64,000 nt of DNA from Rhodoferax sp. U11-2br (GTDB taxonomy: Bacteria > Pseudomonadota > Gammaproteobacteria > Burkholderiales > Burkholderiaceae_C): the NCBI RefSeq assembly GCF_018619435.1, contig NZ_JAHFZF010000005.1, positions 62,001 through 126,000 of the forward strand, read 5' to 3'. The notes beneath the pieces were generated by a model. It was not told the origin of the DNA. It searched no databases and saw nothing but the letters and a program-made list of their open reading frames with translations. How positions within the stretch are numbered: the first letter of the stretch is position 1; each line of letters opens with the position of its first letter. Below are positions 8,489 through 17,374 of the stretch, one piece after another. Position numbers and translations under genes: made by a program.

Positions 8489-9063
8489 ACTTGCTATTGC
8501 TGCGCCACGCCCAGCCGTTGGTGGCGCCCGGGGTGTGTTACGGCGCGCTGGATGTGCCAGCGGATCTGGCCGCCACCCAGCAGGCGGCGCAGACCCTGGC
8601 GTCGGGTTTGCCGCCGGGTGCTCAGTTATGGGTTTCGCCGCTACAAAGATGCGAGCTACTAGCCCAGACGATCAAAGGGCTCAGGCCGGATGTGACATGT
8701 ATCACGGATGCCCGGTTGGCCGAGATCAATTTTGGTTGTTATGAAGGCCAGCCCTGGGCCGACATTCCGGTGGCAGCCTATGAGGCCTGGACAGCTGACT
8801 TCTGGCAACACCGTTTTGGTGGCATGGAGAGTCTGGCCGATGTCATGGCGCGTGTGAGCAGCGCCTGGCAAGAGGTTTTGCTGGCAAATCAAGCGCCGGT
8901 CTGGGTCACCCATGCGGGCGTGATCCGGGTGGCCAGCTTGCTGGCGCAAGGGGTGCAGCGTGTAAACCGGGCACAGGACTGGCCGAAGGTCGCGCCGGGT
9001 TTTGGCCAGAGTGTGGTGTTGTCCCTGTCGCCGTCGGACAGTCTTGCCCCTGGCGCGCCCTGA
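8485..9063 (+). CDS. cobC: Alpha-ribazole phosphatase (histidine phosphatase family)
   Basis: This 192-residue histidine phosphatase probably removes the phosphate from alpha-ribazole 5'-phosphate (or adenosylcobalamin 5'-phosphate), as CobC does in Salmonella. The phosphohistidine motif is LLLRHAQP at the N-terminus, followed by SPLQRCELLAQT, FGCYEGQPW and the second active-site histidine in VWVTHAGVIR. The GTG start at 8485 overlaps the cobS stop (GTGA), so the two are translationally coupled. General phosphatases of this family are hard to separate by sequence, so the substrate call leans on the context. Confidence 0.85.
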   Translation: MNLLLLRHAQPLVAPGVCYGALDVPADLAATQQAAQTLASGLPPGAQLWVSPLQRCELLAQTIKGLRPDVTCITDARLAEINFGCYEGQPWADIPVAAYEAWTADFWQHRFGGMESLADVMARVSSAWQEVLLANQAPVWVTHAGVIRVASLLAQGVQRVNRAQDWPKVAPGFGQSVVLSLSPSDSLAPGAP

Positions 9064-9078
9064 AGTCGATCAGCTCAA

Positions 9079-9912
9079 CTACAAAAACATCGACACATCC
9101 GCCACCGCGCCGGCATCGGGCTGGGTGGCCAACAGAGTGATGCTGTCCAGTGCCAGGGTCTGCAGCAGCAGGCTGGGCAGTTCTGCCGCACTCTGGCAAG
9201 TCACCGAGTCGTTGTCGGCCAGCCGCGCCGCCAGATGCAGCACGGCGGCCAACCGCGACAACTCAGGCGCTGCGAGCGGCTGCGCACAGTGGCGCAGGCC
9301 GCGCACCAGGGCCTGCGGCAGATCCCAGTGTTGTGCCAGTTCGGCGGTCACTTCACCTTCGTCAAAACCGACCAGACGACGCTGGAGCTGCCAGCGTTCG
9401 GCGCTGGTCATGCCAGGGGTGTCCAGTCCCTGCAGCAGATCCGGGCGGGCCTGCACCACACTCAGATCTCCCAGGCGCAGCAGCATGCCGCACAGCCAGG
9501 CCTCCTGGTCGTCCACCTCACACAGCTCGGCCAGCCACTGCGCGTAGCCGGCGCAACGCAGGCTGTAACGCCAGAAGGCCAGGCGGTCCAGGCCCGGCGG
9601 AAACGGGCTGGTTTGCGCCATACACAGTGACAGCGCGCGGGCCCGCACCTTGGCCAAACCCACCACCTTGACGGCACGCTCCAGGGTATCGACCTGGCCC
9701 GACAGGCCAAACAGTGCGCTGTTGGCCATGCGCAGCAGGTTGGCGGTCAGGGTGGGGTCTTTTTTGATGATGCGGCAGATCACAAAGGTGTCGGCCTGCT
9801 CGTTGTTCAGGGTCTGGATCAGTGCCTGGCCCACCTCGGGCATCACCGGCCAAACCACCGATTTGGTCAAGCTGTTGAGGTCGGCAAAGGGTGTGCGGTC
9901 AGACGCAGTCAT
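9079..9912 (-). CDS. HDOD-domain protein, copy 1
   Basis: The 277-residue protein is almost entirely an HDOD domain, a relative of HD phosphohydrolases that usually lacks the full metal ligand set and acts in signalling. Typical pieces are VMPEVGQALIQTLNN, KKDPTLTANLLRMANSALFG and ERAVKVVGLAKVRALSL-like helices. No second catalytic or receiver domain is visible. It is convergent with the phosphatase gene and lies 5 bases after nth, whose other flank holds a paralogue, so all three are probably co-transcribed. The ATG at 9912 is chosen over upstream codons in the frame. Confidence 0.88.
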   Translation of the reverse strand: MTASDRTPFADLNSLTKSVVWPVMPEVGQALIQTLNNEQADTFVICRIIKKDPTLTANLLRMANSALFGLSGQVDTLERAVKVVGLAKVRARALSLCMAQTSPFPPGLDRLAFWRYSLRCAGYAQWLAELCEVDDQEAWLCGMLLRLGDLSVVQARPDLLQGLDTPGMTSAERWQLQRRLVGFDEGEVTAELAQHWDLPQALVRGLRHCAQPLAAPELSRLAAVLHLAARLADNDSVTCQSAAELPSLLLQTLALDSITLLATQPDAGAVADVSMFL

Positions 9913-9917
9913 GGTGT

Positions 9918-10556
9918 TTATCCGCTTTGGGTTTTGGGGCTGAAGTCGCAGCAGGGCGCCACCGCACACTGCCAGCAGCGCGGTTTACGCGCCTGGCAGA
10001 CATAACGCCCGTGCAGGATCAGCCAGTGGTGGGCATCGACCAGGAAAGCCTGGGGAATGCGTTTGAGCAACGCTTGTTCCACCGCCAGCGGTGTTTTGCC
10101 CGGCGCCAGGCCGGTGCGGTTGCTGACACGAAAGATGTGCGTGTCCACGGCCATGGTGGGTTCACCAAAGGCCACGTTGAGCACCACATTGGCGGTTTTG
10201 CGGCCCACGCCGGGCAGGGCTTCAAGTGCCTCACGCGTGCGCGGCACTTGGCCGCCGTGCTGGTCAATCAGCATTTGGCAGGTTTGCAGCAGGTGTTTGG
10301 CCTTGCTGTGGTACAGGCCGATGGTCTTGATGTAGCCCTCCAGCCCCTCCAAGCCTAGGTCAAGCATCTTCTTCGGTGTGTTGGCCACCAAAAACAGGCT
10401 ACGCGTGGCTTTGTTGACACTGACATCGGTGGCCTGGGCCGACAACAGCACGGCGGCCAGCAGCTCAAACACGCTGGCAAATTCCAGCTCGGTCTGAGGC
10501 TGCGGGTTGGCGGCGGCCAGGGTGGCAAAAAAGGTCTGAATTTGAGCGGGCTTCAT
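9918..10556 (-). CDS. nth: Endonuclease III (Nth)
   Basis: Nth is a DNA glycosylase and AP lyase that removes oxidised pyrimidines. The 212-residue product carries the helix-hairpin-helix LPGVGRKTA with catalytic Lys120, the catalytic Asp138 in AVDTH, and the four [4Fe-4S] cysteines at 187, 194, 197 and 203; these positions equal those of the E. coli enzyme. It lies between two HDOD genes on the same strand with 4-5 base gaps, so it is part of a three-gene unit. Confidence 0.97.
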   Translation of the reverse strand: MKPAQIQTFFATLAAANPQPQTELEFASVFELLAAVLLSAQATDVSVNKATRSLFLVANTPKKMLDLGLEGLEGYIKTIGLYHSKAKHLLQTCQMLIDQHGGQVPRTREALEALPGVGRKTANVVLNVAFGEPTMAVDTHIFRVSNRTGLAPGKTPLAVEQALLKRIPQAFLVDAHHWLILHGRYVCQARKPRCWQCAVAPCCDFSPKTQSG

Positions 10557-10560
10557 GGGC

Positions 10561-11361
10561 TTAATGCAACTGCAAAAAGGTATCGGGCGCGGGGAAGGTG
10601 GCTTTCATCCAGCGCACCTCCAGGCCCAGGGTGTTGATCACGTCATTCGGCAGCGCATCTACTGCCAGTTCGTCAGCATCCGGCGTGTCAGCCAGCAGCC
10701 CGGCCAGGTTCACGACTGCGCCTAGGCGCGAATAAGCCTGTTCCACCAGCGGGTCGTAGGCGCGTTCCAAGGCTTGGACGATTTGCATCGGAAAGTTCCA
10801 GCGGCGCGCCAGCTCGGCGGTGATTTGTCCTTCGGAGAAACCAATCAAACGCTTTTCGCGTTCCCAGCGGGCACCGGGCGGATGGGGTAGGCGTTCGATC
10901 TCGGCCAGCGCCTGCGGGTTGGCCTGGCCAATCAGCAACTCGCCCAGGCGCAGCATCATGCCGGTCAACCAAGCCTGCTGGCCATCCATCTCCAGTGGGG
11001 CTGTCAGCCATTGCGCGTAGGCGGCGCAAGCCATGCTGTGACGCCAGAAGGCAGGAAGATCCAGCCCTGGTAGTGGCTCGAAAGCATCGCTCATGCAGGC
11101 GCTCAGGGCCAGCGTGCGCACTTGTGCTAGCCCCACCATCTGTATCGCCTCGTCGATGGAATACACACCACGCTGCAGACCGAACTGGGCGCTGTTGGCC
11201 AGCCGCAGCAGGCGTGCGCTCAAGGCCGGGTCGCGGCTGATGAGGTCGTGCACCTCGTGCAGACTGGTGTTGTCGTCATTAAGCGTCTGAATCAGTCCAT
11301 GTGCCACTTCGGGCATCGAGGGCAGCCTGACCGCGGCAAAAAAAGCATCAAGACTGTGCAT
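10561..11361 (-). CDS. HDOD-domain protein, copy 2
   Basis: This 266-residue HDOD protein is a paralogue of the one at 9079-9912. Shared blocks include SMPEVAHGLIQTLNDD, RDPALSARLLRLANSAQFG, VGLAQVRTLALSACM and a middle WLTGMMLRLGELLIGQ helix that matches WLCGMLLRLGDLSVVQ of the other copy. It starts the HDOD-nth-HDOD unit. HDOD proteins are linked to control of motility, cyclic-di-GMP signalling or stress in other bacteria; nothing here identifies the pathway. Confidence 0.88.
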   Translation of the reverse strand: MHSLDAFFAAVRLPSMPEVAHGLIQTLNDDNTSLHEVHDLISRDPALSARLLRLANSAQFGLQRGVYSIDEAIQMVGLAQVRTLALSACMSDAFEPLPGLDLPAFWRHSMACAAYAQWLTAPLEMDGQQAWLTGMMLRLGELLIGQANPQALAEIERLPHPPGARWEREKRLIGFSEGQITAELARRWNFPMQIVQALERAYDPLVEQAYSRLGAVVNLAGLLADTPDADELAVDALPNDVINTLGLEVRWMKATFPAPDTFLQLH

Positions 11362-11494
11362 CGGTGTTCCTGTGAGCGGTGGCTTGCATATCGGTCACAA
11401 TTTACCCCAATTACGGGTTGCCAAGTGGCGCAAGCTGCGGCGGCCACGGCCACAGAATCACTTATTGACATCTATTTCCTGAAAGTTTTGCGCT

Positions 11495-12688
11495 ATGCAA
11501 TTTGCCGACCGCCTCCAGAACGTTGAAACCTCCGCCATCCGTGAACTCTTCAAGCTGCTGGGCAAACCCGGCATCATCAGTTTTGCCGGTGGTTTCCCCG
11601 ACCCGGCTTTGTTTGACGCTGAAGGCATTGCCCAGGCCAGCGCCGCGGTGTTGGCCAACCACCCCGGCCCGGTGCTGCAATATGGCGCGACCGAAGGCTA
11701 CGGCCCGCTGCGCGAGGGCATTGCTGGTTTTATGGCGGGCAAGGGCGCCACGGTGGCGCCTGAGGGGCTGGTTGTCACCACCGGCAGCCAGCAGGCACTC
11801 GACCTGCTTGGCAAATGCATGATTTCCCCGGGCGACAAGGTGATTGTGGAGGCGCCTACCTTTTTGGCCACCATCCAGTGCTTCCGTCTCTATGGCGCCC
11901 AGGTGATTGGTGCACCGATTGATGCCAACGGTGTGGATGTCGACAAACTCGAAGCCCTGATCGAAGAACACCAGCCGAAACTGGTTTACCTGATCCCGAC
12001 CTTTGGCAACCCGAGCGGCGCCACCCTGAGCCTGGAACGGCGCAAACGCATTCTGGAGATTGCAGTGCGCACCCAGACGCTGGTGGTGGAAGACGACCCC
12101 TACGGCGAGCTGTACTTTGATGCGGCGCCACCACCAAGTCTGCTGGCGCTCAGCAACCAGGTGCCCGGCAGCCGCGATTGGCTCGCGCATTGCGGCAGTT
12201 TCAGCAAGATTTTGAGCCCTGGCCTGCGTGTGGGCTGGCTGATTGCACCGCCCGAGCTGCTGGCCAGGGCGGTGATGTGCAAACAGTTCAGCGACGCCCA
12301 CACCAGCAACCTGACCCAGGCCATTTGCGCCCAGTACCTGACGATGGATCGCCTGAATGACACGCTGGCCGTGGTGCGTAAAACCTATGCCGAGCGCGCC
12401 CGCGTCATGGCGCAGTGTTTGAAGCGTGACCTGGGGGATGCGATTGACTTCAACGCGCCTCAGGGTGGCATGTTCTTCTGGGCGCGCCTGACAGGTGCCC
12501 ACGGCAAATCAGCCAACGCCGCCGACTTTGCCAAACGCGCCATCGAGCAGCTGGTGGCTTTTGTGCCCGGCGCGCCGTTTTACGCGCATGACCCCGATGT
12601 GGCCACGCTGCGCCTCTCGTTTGCTACCGCAGATGTGGCCAAGATCGAGGAAGGCATTGGCCGCCTGAAGCTGGCGCTGGGTCAGTAA
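11495..12688 (+). CDS. PLP-dependent aminotransferase (class I/II, 2-aminoadipate/aromatic type)
   Basis: The 397-residue enzyme belongs to the fold-type I aminotransferases related to LysN and the MocR catalytic domain. It shows SFAGGFPDPALFD, the cofactor-binding GSQQALDLLGK, NPSGATLS, EDDPYGELYFD and Lys238 in SFSKILSPGLRVGW. There is no N-terminal GntR DNA-binding domain, so it is an enzyme rather than a regulator. It stands alone between divergent and convergent neighbours. The amino donor and acceptor cannot be told from sequence; 2-oxoglutarate with branched, aromatic or aminoadipate substrates is usual for the group. Confidence 0.88.
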   Translation: MQFADRLQNVETSAIRELFKLLGKPGIISFAGGFPDPALFDAEGIAQASAAVLANHPGPVLQYGATEGYGPLREGIAGFMAGKGATVAPEGLVVTTGSQQALDLLGKCMISPGDKVIVEAPTFLATIQCFRLYGAQVIGAPIDANGVDVDKLEALIEEHQPKLVYLIPTFGNPSGATLSLERRKRILEIAVRTQTLVVEDDPYGELYFDAAPPPSLLALSNQVPGSRDWLAHCGSFSKILSPGLRVGWLIAPPELLARAVMCKQFSDAHTSNLTQAICAQYLTMDRLNDTLAVVRKTYAERARVMAQCLKRDLGDAIDFNAPQGGMFFWARLTGAHGKSANAADFAKRAIEQLVAFVPGAPFYAHDPDVATLRLSFATADVAKIEEGIGRLKLALGQ

Positions 12689-12721
12689 ACCAACCCCAGC
12701 GTCTGGTCCTGGTGAATACGC

Positions 12722-13585
12722 TCAGGCCAGGCCCAGCAAACGCACCGCGTTGTCTTTCAAAATCCCGGGCATCACTTCGGGTTTGAAGCCTGCGTCTTCA
12801 AAGTCTTTCATCCAACGCTCAGGTGTGATCAGTGGGTAGTCGCTGCCAAACAGGATGCGATCTTTGAGCAGGGTGTTGGCGTATTGCACCAGCTGCTTCG
12901 GAAAATACTTGGGGCTCCAGCCCGAGAGGTCAATCCAGACATTGGGCTTGTGCGTGGCCACACTCAGCGCCTCGTCTTGCCACGGAAAACTCGGGTGCGC
13001 CATGACGATTTGCATGTCGGGGAAATCCACCGCCACATCGTCCAGGTGCATCGGGTTGCTGTAGGCCAGGCGCAGGCCACCGCCGCAGCGCATGCCGCTG
13101 CCAATGCCACTGTGGCCGGTGTGGAAGATGGCGGGCATCTTGTGTTCGGCAATCACCTCGTAGATCGGCCAGGCCATCTTGTCGTAGGGGTGGTAACCCT
13201 GCACCGTCGGGTGGAACTTGAAGCCCTTGATGCCGTACTCCTCAATCAGCTTGCGCGCTTCGCGTGCGCCCATCTTGCCCTTGTGTGGGTCGATGCTGGC
13301 AAAGGCCATCATCATGTCCGAGTTGGCTTTGGCAGCCTCGGCTACTTCTTCGTTGGGCACCCGCCTGCGGCCCATCTGCGACTCGGCGTCCACGGTGAAC
13401 ATCACCAGGCCAATTTTTCGCTCCCGATAGTAGGCAATCGTCTCCGCAATGGTGGGCCGACGGCTGTTGCGAAAGTACTTGTCGGCGGCGCGGTCGTATT
13501 CCTCTCCATAGTTGTCAAACGGGTTCCAGCAACTCACCTCGGCATGGGTGTGGATGTCGATGGCAACCAGGTTTTTGTAGTCCAT
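12722..13585 (-). CDS. Amidohydrolase-family protein, probable hydroxyphenyl-beta-ketoacyl-CoA hydrolase
   Basis: The 287-residue protein is an amidohydrolase-2 (ACMSD-like TIM barrel) with metal ligands His12 and His14 in IDIHTH, then GFKFHP, FHTGHSG, VMAHPSFPW and the late aspartate in LFGSDYPL. It is divergent from the crotonase and feruloyl-CoA synthase genes. In Rhodococcus p-hydroxycinnamate clusters an amidohydrolase (CouO) is proposed to split the aryl beta-ketoacyl-CoA in place of a thiolase. That role fits here because a hydratase and an SDR lie alongside. A ring-fission decarboxylase or hydrolase is the main alternative. Confidence 0.75.
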   Translation of the reverse strand: MDYKNLVAIDIHTHAEVSCWNPFDNYGEEYDRAADKYFRNSRRPTIAETIAYYRERKIGLVMFTVDAESQMGRRRVPNEEVAEAAKANSDMMMAFASIDPHKGKMGAREARKLIEEYGIKGFKFHPTVQGYHPYDKMAWPIYEVIAEHKMPAIFHTGHSGIGSGMRCGGGLRLAYSNPMHLDDVAVDFPDMQIVMAHPSFPWQDEALSVATHKPNVWIDLSGWSPKYFPKQLVQYANTLLKDRILFGSDYPLITPERWMKDFEDAGFKPEVMPGILKDNAVRLLGLA

Positions 13586-13647
13586 GAAAGTCTCCTGAAA
13601 TGTTGTCTAACTAGGGGAAACACTTAGAAAAATGGCCGAAAAGGCAC

Positions 13648-13677
13648 TTGATTGTAATTATATTTAATAACCATAAT
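13648..13677 (+). promoter_or_regulatory. Putative sigma-70 promoter for the hydroxycinnamate operon
   Basis: In the 114-base divergent gap, TTGATT (13648-13653) and CATAAT (13672-13677) are spaced by 18 bases of AT-rich sequence. They lie 22 bases before the crotonase start. The AT-rich core could also hold the MarR operator, but no convincing palindrome was found. Confidence 0.5.
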
Positions 13678-13699
13678 CCAGCCATCGAAAGTCCTGACC

Positions 13700-14482
13700 A
13701 TGACCAAAAAAGACATCCAACTTGAACTGTACGGCGACACTTCCGAGGTCGCCGTGATCCGCCTGACACGGCCTAAAAAACGCAACGCGATCAACGACGG
13801 CCTGATTCTGGCGATTCGCGATCTGTTCGAGAAGCTGCCCAAGAGTGTGCGCGCTGCCGTCATCGATGGCGAAGGTGAACACTTCTGCGCGGGCCTGGAT
13901 TTGAGTGAATTGCAGGAACGTGATGCGGCCCAGGGCGTGTTCCATTCCCGCATGTGGCATGCCGCGCTGGAGCATGTGCAGTATGGCCCGGTGCCGGTGG
14001 TGGCCGCTTTGCACGGTGCGGTGGTGGGCGGTGGTCTGGAGCTGGCCAGTGCCTGCCATATCCGTGTGGCCGACGAGACCACGTTTTATGCGCTGCCCGA
14101 AGGTTCACGCGGCATTTTTGTCGGCGGTGGTGGTGCGGTGCGTATTCCGCGCTTGATTGGCACGGCGCGTATGACCGACATGATGTTGACGGGGCGTGTC
14201 TACAACGCACAGGACGGCGAGCGTATCGGCCTGGCGCAGTATCTGGTGCCCACCGGCACCGCCTTTGACAAAGCGCTGGAGTTGGCGCTGCGCATTGCCA
14301 GCAACGCCCCCATGACCAACTACGCGTTGACCCATGTGTTGCCGCGGATTGCCGATCAGCCCGCTGACCAGGGCTTCATGACCGAAGCCATGATGGCTGC
14401 CATTGCCCAGAGCGCCCCCGAGGCCAAAGACCGGGTGCGAGCCTTTCTGGAAGGGCGGGCCGCCAAAGTGCAGAAGGCCTGA
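13700..14482 (+). CDS. Crotonase-family enoyl-CoA hydratase of the hydroxycinnamate cluster
   Basis: This 260-residue crotonase probably hydrates feruloyl-CoA or p-coumaroyl-CoA. The two oxyanion-hole segments are HFCAGLDLSEL and HGAVVGGGLELAS, and a candidate acid/base glutamate lies in LPEGSRGIFVGGGG. Feruloyl-CoA hydratase/lyases have a somewhat different active-site block (SEINWG-like), so simple hydration followed by dehydrogenation seems more likely than direct release of vanillin. It begins the forward operon and is followed 55 bases later by feruloyl-CoA synthase. Confidence 0.85.
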   Translation: MTKKDIQLELYGDTSEVAVIRLTRPKKRNAINDGLILAIRDLFEKLPKSVRAAVIDGEGEHFCAGLDLSELQERDAAQGVFHSRMWHAALEHVQYGPVPVVAALHGAVVGGGLELASACHIRVADETTFYALPEGSRGIFVGGGGAVRIPRLIGTARMTDMMLTGRVYNAQDGERIGLAQYLVPTGTAFDKALELALRIASNAPMTNYALTHVLPRIADQPADQGFMTEAMMAAIAQSAPEAKDRVRAFLEGRAAKVQKA

Positions 14483-14537
14483 GCCCGCAGCCGCTGACCT
14501 CAAAAAACAAAAAAACGAGACCCGAGCGAGACCCCAC

Positions 14538-16439
14538 ATGACCCCAGCAAAATACCGTCCCCTGACGTTTGGAGTGACCCGTGTTGTCTTGCGTGACGGC
14601 GTGCCGGGTGTGCGTTATCTGCGTGCCGAACAGCCGCTGCAAGGCTACCCTGCACGCATGACGGACCGCCTCCAACACTGGGCGCAGGTGGCACCAGACC
14701 GCACGTTCCTGGCGCGCCGTACCAGGCTGGCGGATGGCCAAACCGGTGACTGGCAGCATGTGACCTATTCACAGGCCTGGACGGCGGCACGCAGCATTGC
14801 CCAGGCGCTGATCAACCGCCATCTGAGTGACAAACACCCGGTGCTGATCCTGTCGGGCAACGACCTGGAACATGCCTTGTTGTCGCTGGGTTGTCTGGTG
14901 GCGGGTGTTCCTTTTGTGCCTACCTCGCCAGCCTACTCACTCATTGGCTCGGACTTTGGCAAGCTGCACCACGTGCTGCGCACGGTGACCCCGGGCTTGG
15001 TGTTTGCCGCCGATGCCATGCAGTTTGGCAAAGCGATCTTGGCTGAAGTGGATCCCAATCGGGAGGTGGTCTTGACCCGTGGCCAGATCGAGGGGCGCAG
15101 CAGCACCACCTTTGCCGAGTTGCTGGCCACACCGGTGACCGACCAGGTGGATGCCGCCATGTCAGCCACCGGGCCCGACACCATCGCCAAGTTTCTGTTT
15201 ACCAGCGGCTCCACCAAACTGCCCAAGGCGGTGATCAACACCCACCGCATGTGGTGCGCCAACCAGCAGCAGATGGCGCAGTCCATGCCGGTGTTGGCCC
15301 AAGATCCCTTGGTGCTGGTGGACTGGCTGCCCTGGAACCACACCTTTGGTGGCAACCACAATTTCGGTATGGTGCTCTACCACGGCGGCACGCTCTATAT
15401 TGACGACGGCAAACCCACGCCCGCGCTGATGGCGGAAACTCTGCGCAACCTGCGTGAGATTTCACCCACGGTGTATTTCAATGTGCCCACCGGTTTTGAG
15501 GCGATTGCCAACGCCATGAAGACCGATGCCCAGTTGCGCAAAACCCTGCTGTCGCGCGTCCAGATGTTTTTCTACGCTGGGGCCTCGCTGGCACAACCGA
15601 TCTGGGATGCATTGTTTGAGGCGCAAGAACGGGAAATTGGTGAGCGCATTGTCATGACCACCGGCTTGGGCATGACCGAGTCCGGCCCGTTTGCCATTTT
15701 TGTCACCAACCCCCACATCAAGGCGGGGGACCTGGGAGTGCCAGCCCCCGGGGTGGAACTCAAACTGGTGGATGTGGGTGACAAAACCGAGGTGCGTTAC
15801 CGCGGGCCCAACATCTCGCCGGGCTACTGGCGTGCACCGTTCGAGACCGCCGAGCACTTTGACGAAGAAGGCTACTTCTGCTCGGGCGATGCGGTCAAGT
15901 GGATTGACGAGACCGATGTGCACCAGGGGCTGAAGTTTGATGGCCGCATTGCCGAAGACTTCAAGCTCGCCACCGGCACTTTTGTCAGTGTCGGGCCGCT
16001 GCGGGCCAAGATCATCGCGGCCGGTGCGCCCTACATCCAGGACGTGGTGCTCACCGGCATCAACCTCAAAGAGGTGGGTGCCATGGTGTTTCCAACCCAG
16101 AAAGTGCGGGAACTCAGTGGTCTGGCAAACAACGCACCGATGGCCGAGGTGTTGGGCAGCGCACCGGTGCTGGCACATTTCCAGCGCGTGGTGGATGACC
16201 TGGCCAAAAGCGCTACCGGCAGTTCCAGCCACATCGCCCGTTTGTGCCTGCTGGCCGAGCCACCCACCATTGAGAGCAGCGAGGTCACCGACAAAGGCTC
16301 GATCAACCAGCGGGCAGTCCTGACCCACCGCGCCCAGACTGTGGCGCAATTGCATGACGACAGCCTGCCCACCATCCTGAAACCTCAGCCAGTCCAAAGC
16401 AAGCACAGGAACCAGCAACAAGTGTTGACCAGCAATTAG
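14538..16439 (+). CDS. fcs: Feruloyl-CoA synthase
   Basis: The 633-residue ANL-superfamily ligase activates ferulate and related hydroxycinnamates with ATP and CoA. The ATP loop is TSGSTKLPKAV, the A5-type motif is MTTGLGMTESGP, and YRGPNISPGYW and FDGRIAEDFKL complete the family pattern. The N-terminal PLTFGVTRVVLRDG segment and the length match feruloyl-CoA synthases rather than shorter 4-coumarate ligases. The frame is open from 14403 but the ATG at 14538 gives the known N-terminus. It is the committed step of the cluster. Confidence 0.9.
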   Translation: MTPAKYRPLTFGVTRVVLRDGVPGVRYLRAEQPLQGYPARMTDRLQHWAQVAPDRTFLARRTRLADGQTGDWQHVTYSQAWTAARSIAQALINRHLSDKHPVLILSGNDLEHALLSLGCLVAGVPFVPTSPAYSLIGSDFGKLHHVLRTVTPGLVFAADAMQFGKAILAEVDPNREVVLTRGQIEGRSSTTFAELLATPVTDQVDAAMSATGPDTIAKFLFTSGSTKLPKAVINTHRMWCANQQQMAQSMPVLAQDPLVLVDWLPWNHTFGGNHNFGMVLYHGGTLYIDDGKPTPALMAETLRNLREISPTVYFNVPTGFEAIANAMKTDAQLRKTLLSRVQMFFYAGASLAQPIWDALFEAQEREIGERIVMTTGLGMTESGPFAIFVTNPHIKAGDLGVPAPGVELKLVDVGDKTEVRYRGPNISPGYWRAPFETAEHFDEEGYFCSGDAVKWIDETDVHQGLKFDGRIAEDFKLATGTFVSVGPLRAKIIAAGAPYIQDVVLTGINLKEVGAMVFPTQKVRELSGLANNAPMAEVLGSAPVLAHFQRVVDDLAKSATGSSSHIARLCLLAEPPTIESSEVTDKGSINQRAVLTHRAQTVAQLHDDSLPTILKPQPVQSKHRNQQQVLTSN

Positions 16440-16442
16440 CAA

Positions 16443-16501
16443 TGAAAAATGCCTCTAGCCCTTATCAATCAAGCGCTTATAGCTATGAAAAATAAAGCAT
16501 T
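16443..16501 (+). repeat. Dispersed palindromic repeat, intergenic copy
   Basis: The copy fills most of the 80-base gap between fcs and the SDR gene. It reads GCCTCTAGCCCTTATCAATC, then AAGCGCTTATAGCTATGAAA. The CTAGCCCTTA / AAGCGCT arms and the TAGCTAT flank match the consensus. Confidence 0.75.
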
Positions 16502-16519
16502 TCAACCAAGGAAACCCGC

Positions 16520-17305
16520 ATGAAGATTGAAGGACAGGCTGCACTCGTCACGGGCGGCGGCTCCGGCCTCGGGGAAGCCACCGCACATGAGCTGGCCCGC
16601 CTGGGCGCCCGGGTGGCTGTGCTTGATGTGAATCTGGCCGCTGCCCAACAGGTCGCCACCACCATCAATACCCGTTACGGCGACGGACGCGCCATCGCCT
16701 GCCAGTGCGACATCACCCACACCGAGAGCCTGCAGGCGGCGCTGGACCAGGCCACAGCGGCGCAGGGTCCGGCCCGGATCCTGATGAGCATTGCCGGCAT
16801 CGGCACCGCCAAACGCATCATTGCCAAAGACGGCACAGCCGCGCCACTGGAAGACTTTGTGCGGGTGGTTAACGTCAACCTGGTGGGCAGCTACAACGTG
16901 GCGCGCCTGTTTGCCGCGGCCTGTGCCAAGCTGGCGCCGCAAGAAGACGGTGAGCGCGGTGTGATGGTGCTGACCGCCTCCGTGGCCGCTTTTGACGGCC
17001 AAGTTGGCCAGGAGGCCTATAGCGCGTCCAAGAGTGGTGTGGTCGGCATGACGCTGCCGCTGGCGCGTGACCTGGCCCAGCACGGCATCCGGGTCTGCAC
17101 CATTGCCCCGGGTCTGTTTGCCACGCCGCTCATGGCCACCTTGCCTGAAGCGGTGCAACAGTCGCTGGCCGCCAGCATTCCTTTTCCGGCGCGTTTGGGT
17201 AAACCGCTGGAGTTTGCCCAGCTGGCCACCCACATCGTGACCAATGGCCATCTCAATGGCGAAGTGATCCGCCTGGATGGCGCACTGCGCCTGGCACCCC
17301 GTTAA
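16520..17305 (+). CDS. SDR dehydrogenase, probable 3-hydroxyacyl-CoA dehydrogenase
   Basis: The 261-residue short-chain dehydrogenase has the cofactor motif GGGSGLGE, an aspartate ending strand 2 (VLDVN, favouring NAD), and the catalytic YSASKSG. The overall sequence resembles type II 3-hydroxyacyl-CoA dehydrogenases of the HSD17B10 class ([33 protein letters not shown]). In this cluster it would oxidise the 3-hydroxy-3-arylpropanoyl-CoA made by the crotonase to the beta-keto thioester. AAGGA precedes the ATG at 16520. Confidence 0.85.
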   Translation: MKIEGQAALVTGGGSGLGEATAHELARLGARVAVLDVNLAAAQQVATTINTRYGDGRAIACQCDITHTESLQAALDQATAAQGPARILMSIAGIGTAKRIIAKDGTAAPLEDFVRVVNVNLVGSYNVARLFAAACAKLAPQEDGERGVMVLTASVAAFDGQVGQEAYSASKSGVVGMTLPLARDLAQHGIRVCTIAPGLFATPLMATLPEAVQQSLAASIPFPARLGKPLEFAQLATHIVTNGHLNGEVIRLDGALRLAPR

Positions 17306-17374
17306 CCCCCGTCAGCACAATAAAAACAGCCTTTCCTTCCTCAGCTTGACAACAGACCCTTTGGAGACAAACCC

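Noticed and set aside
8636-8690. Repeat-like stretch (GAGCTACTAGCCC ... AAAGGGCTCAGGCC) in the alpha-ribazole phosphatase gene
   Set aside because: It codes for the conserved SPLQRCELLAQT region, so the similarity to the repeat is probably coincidence.
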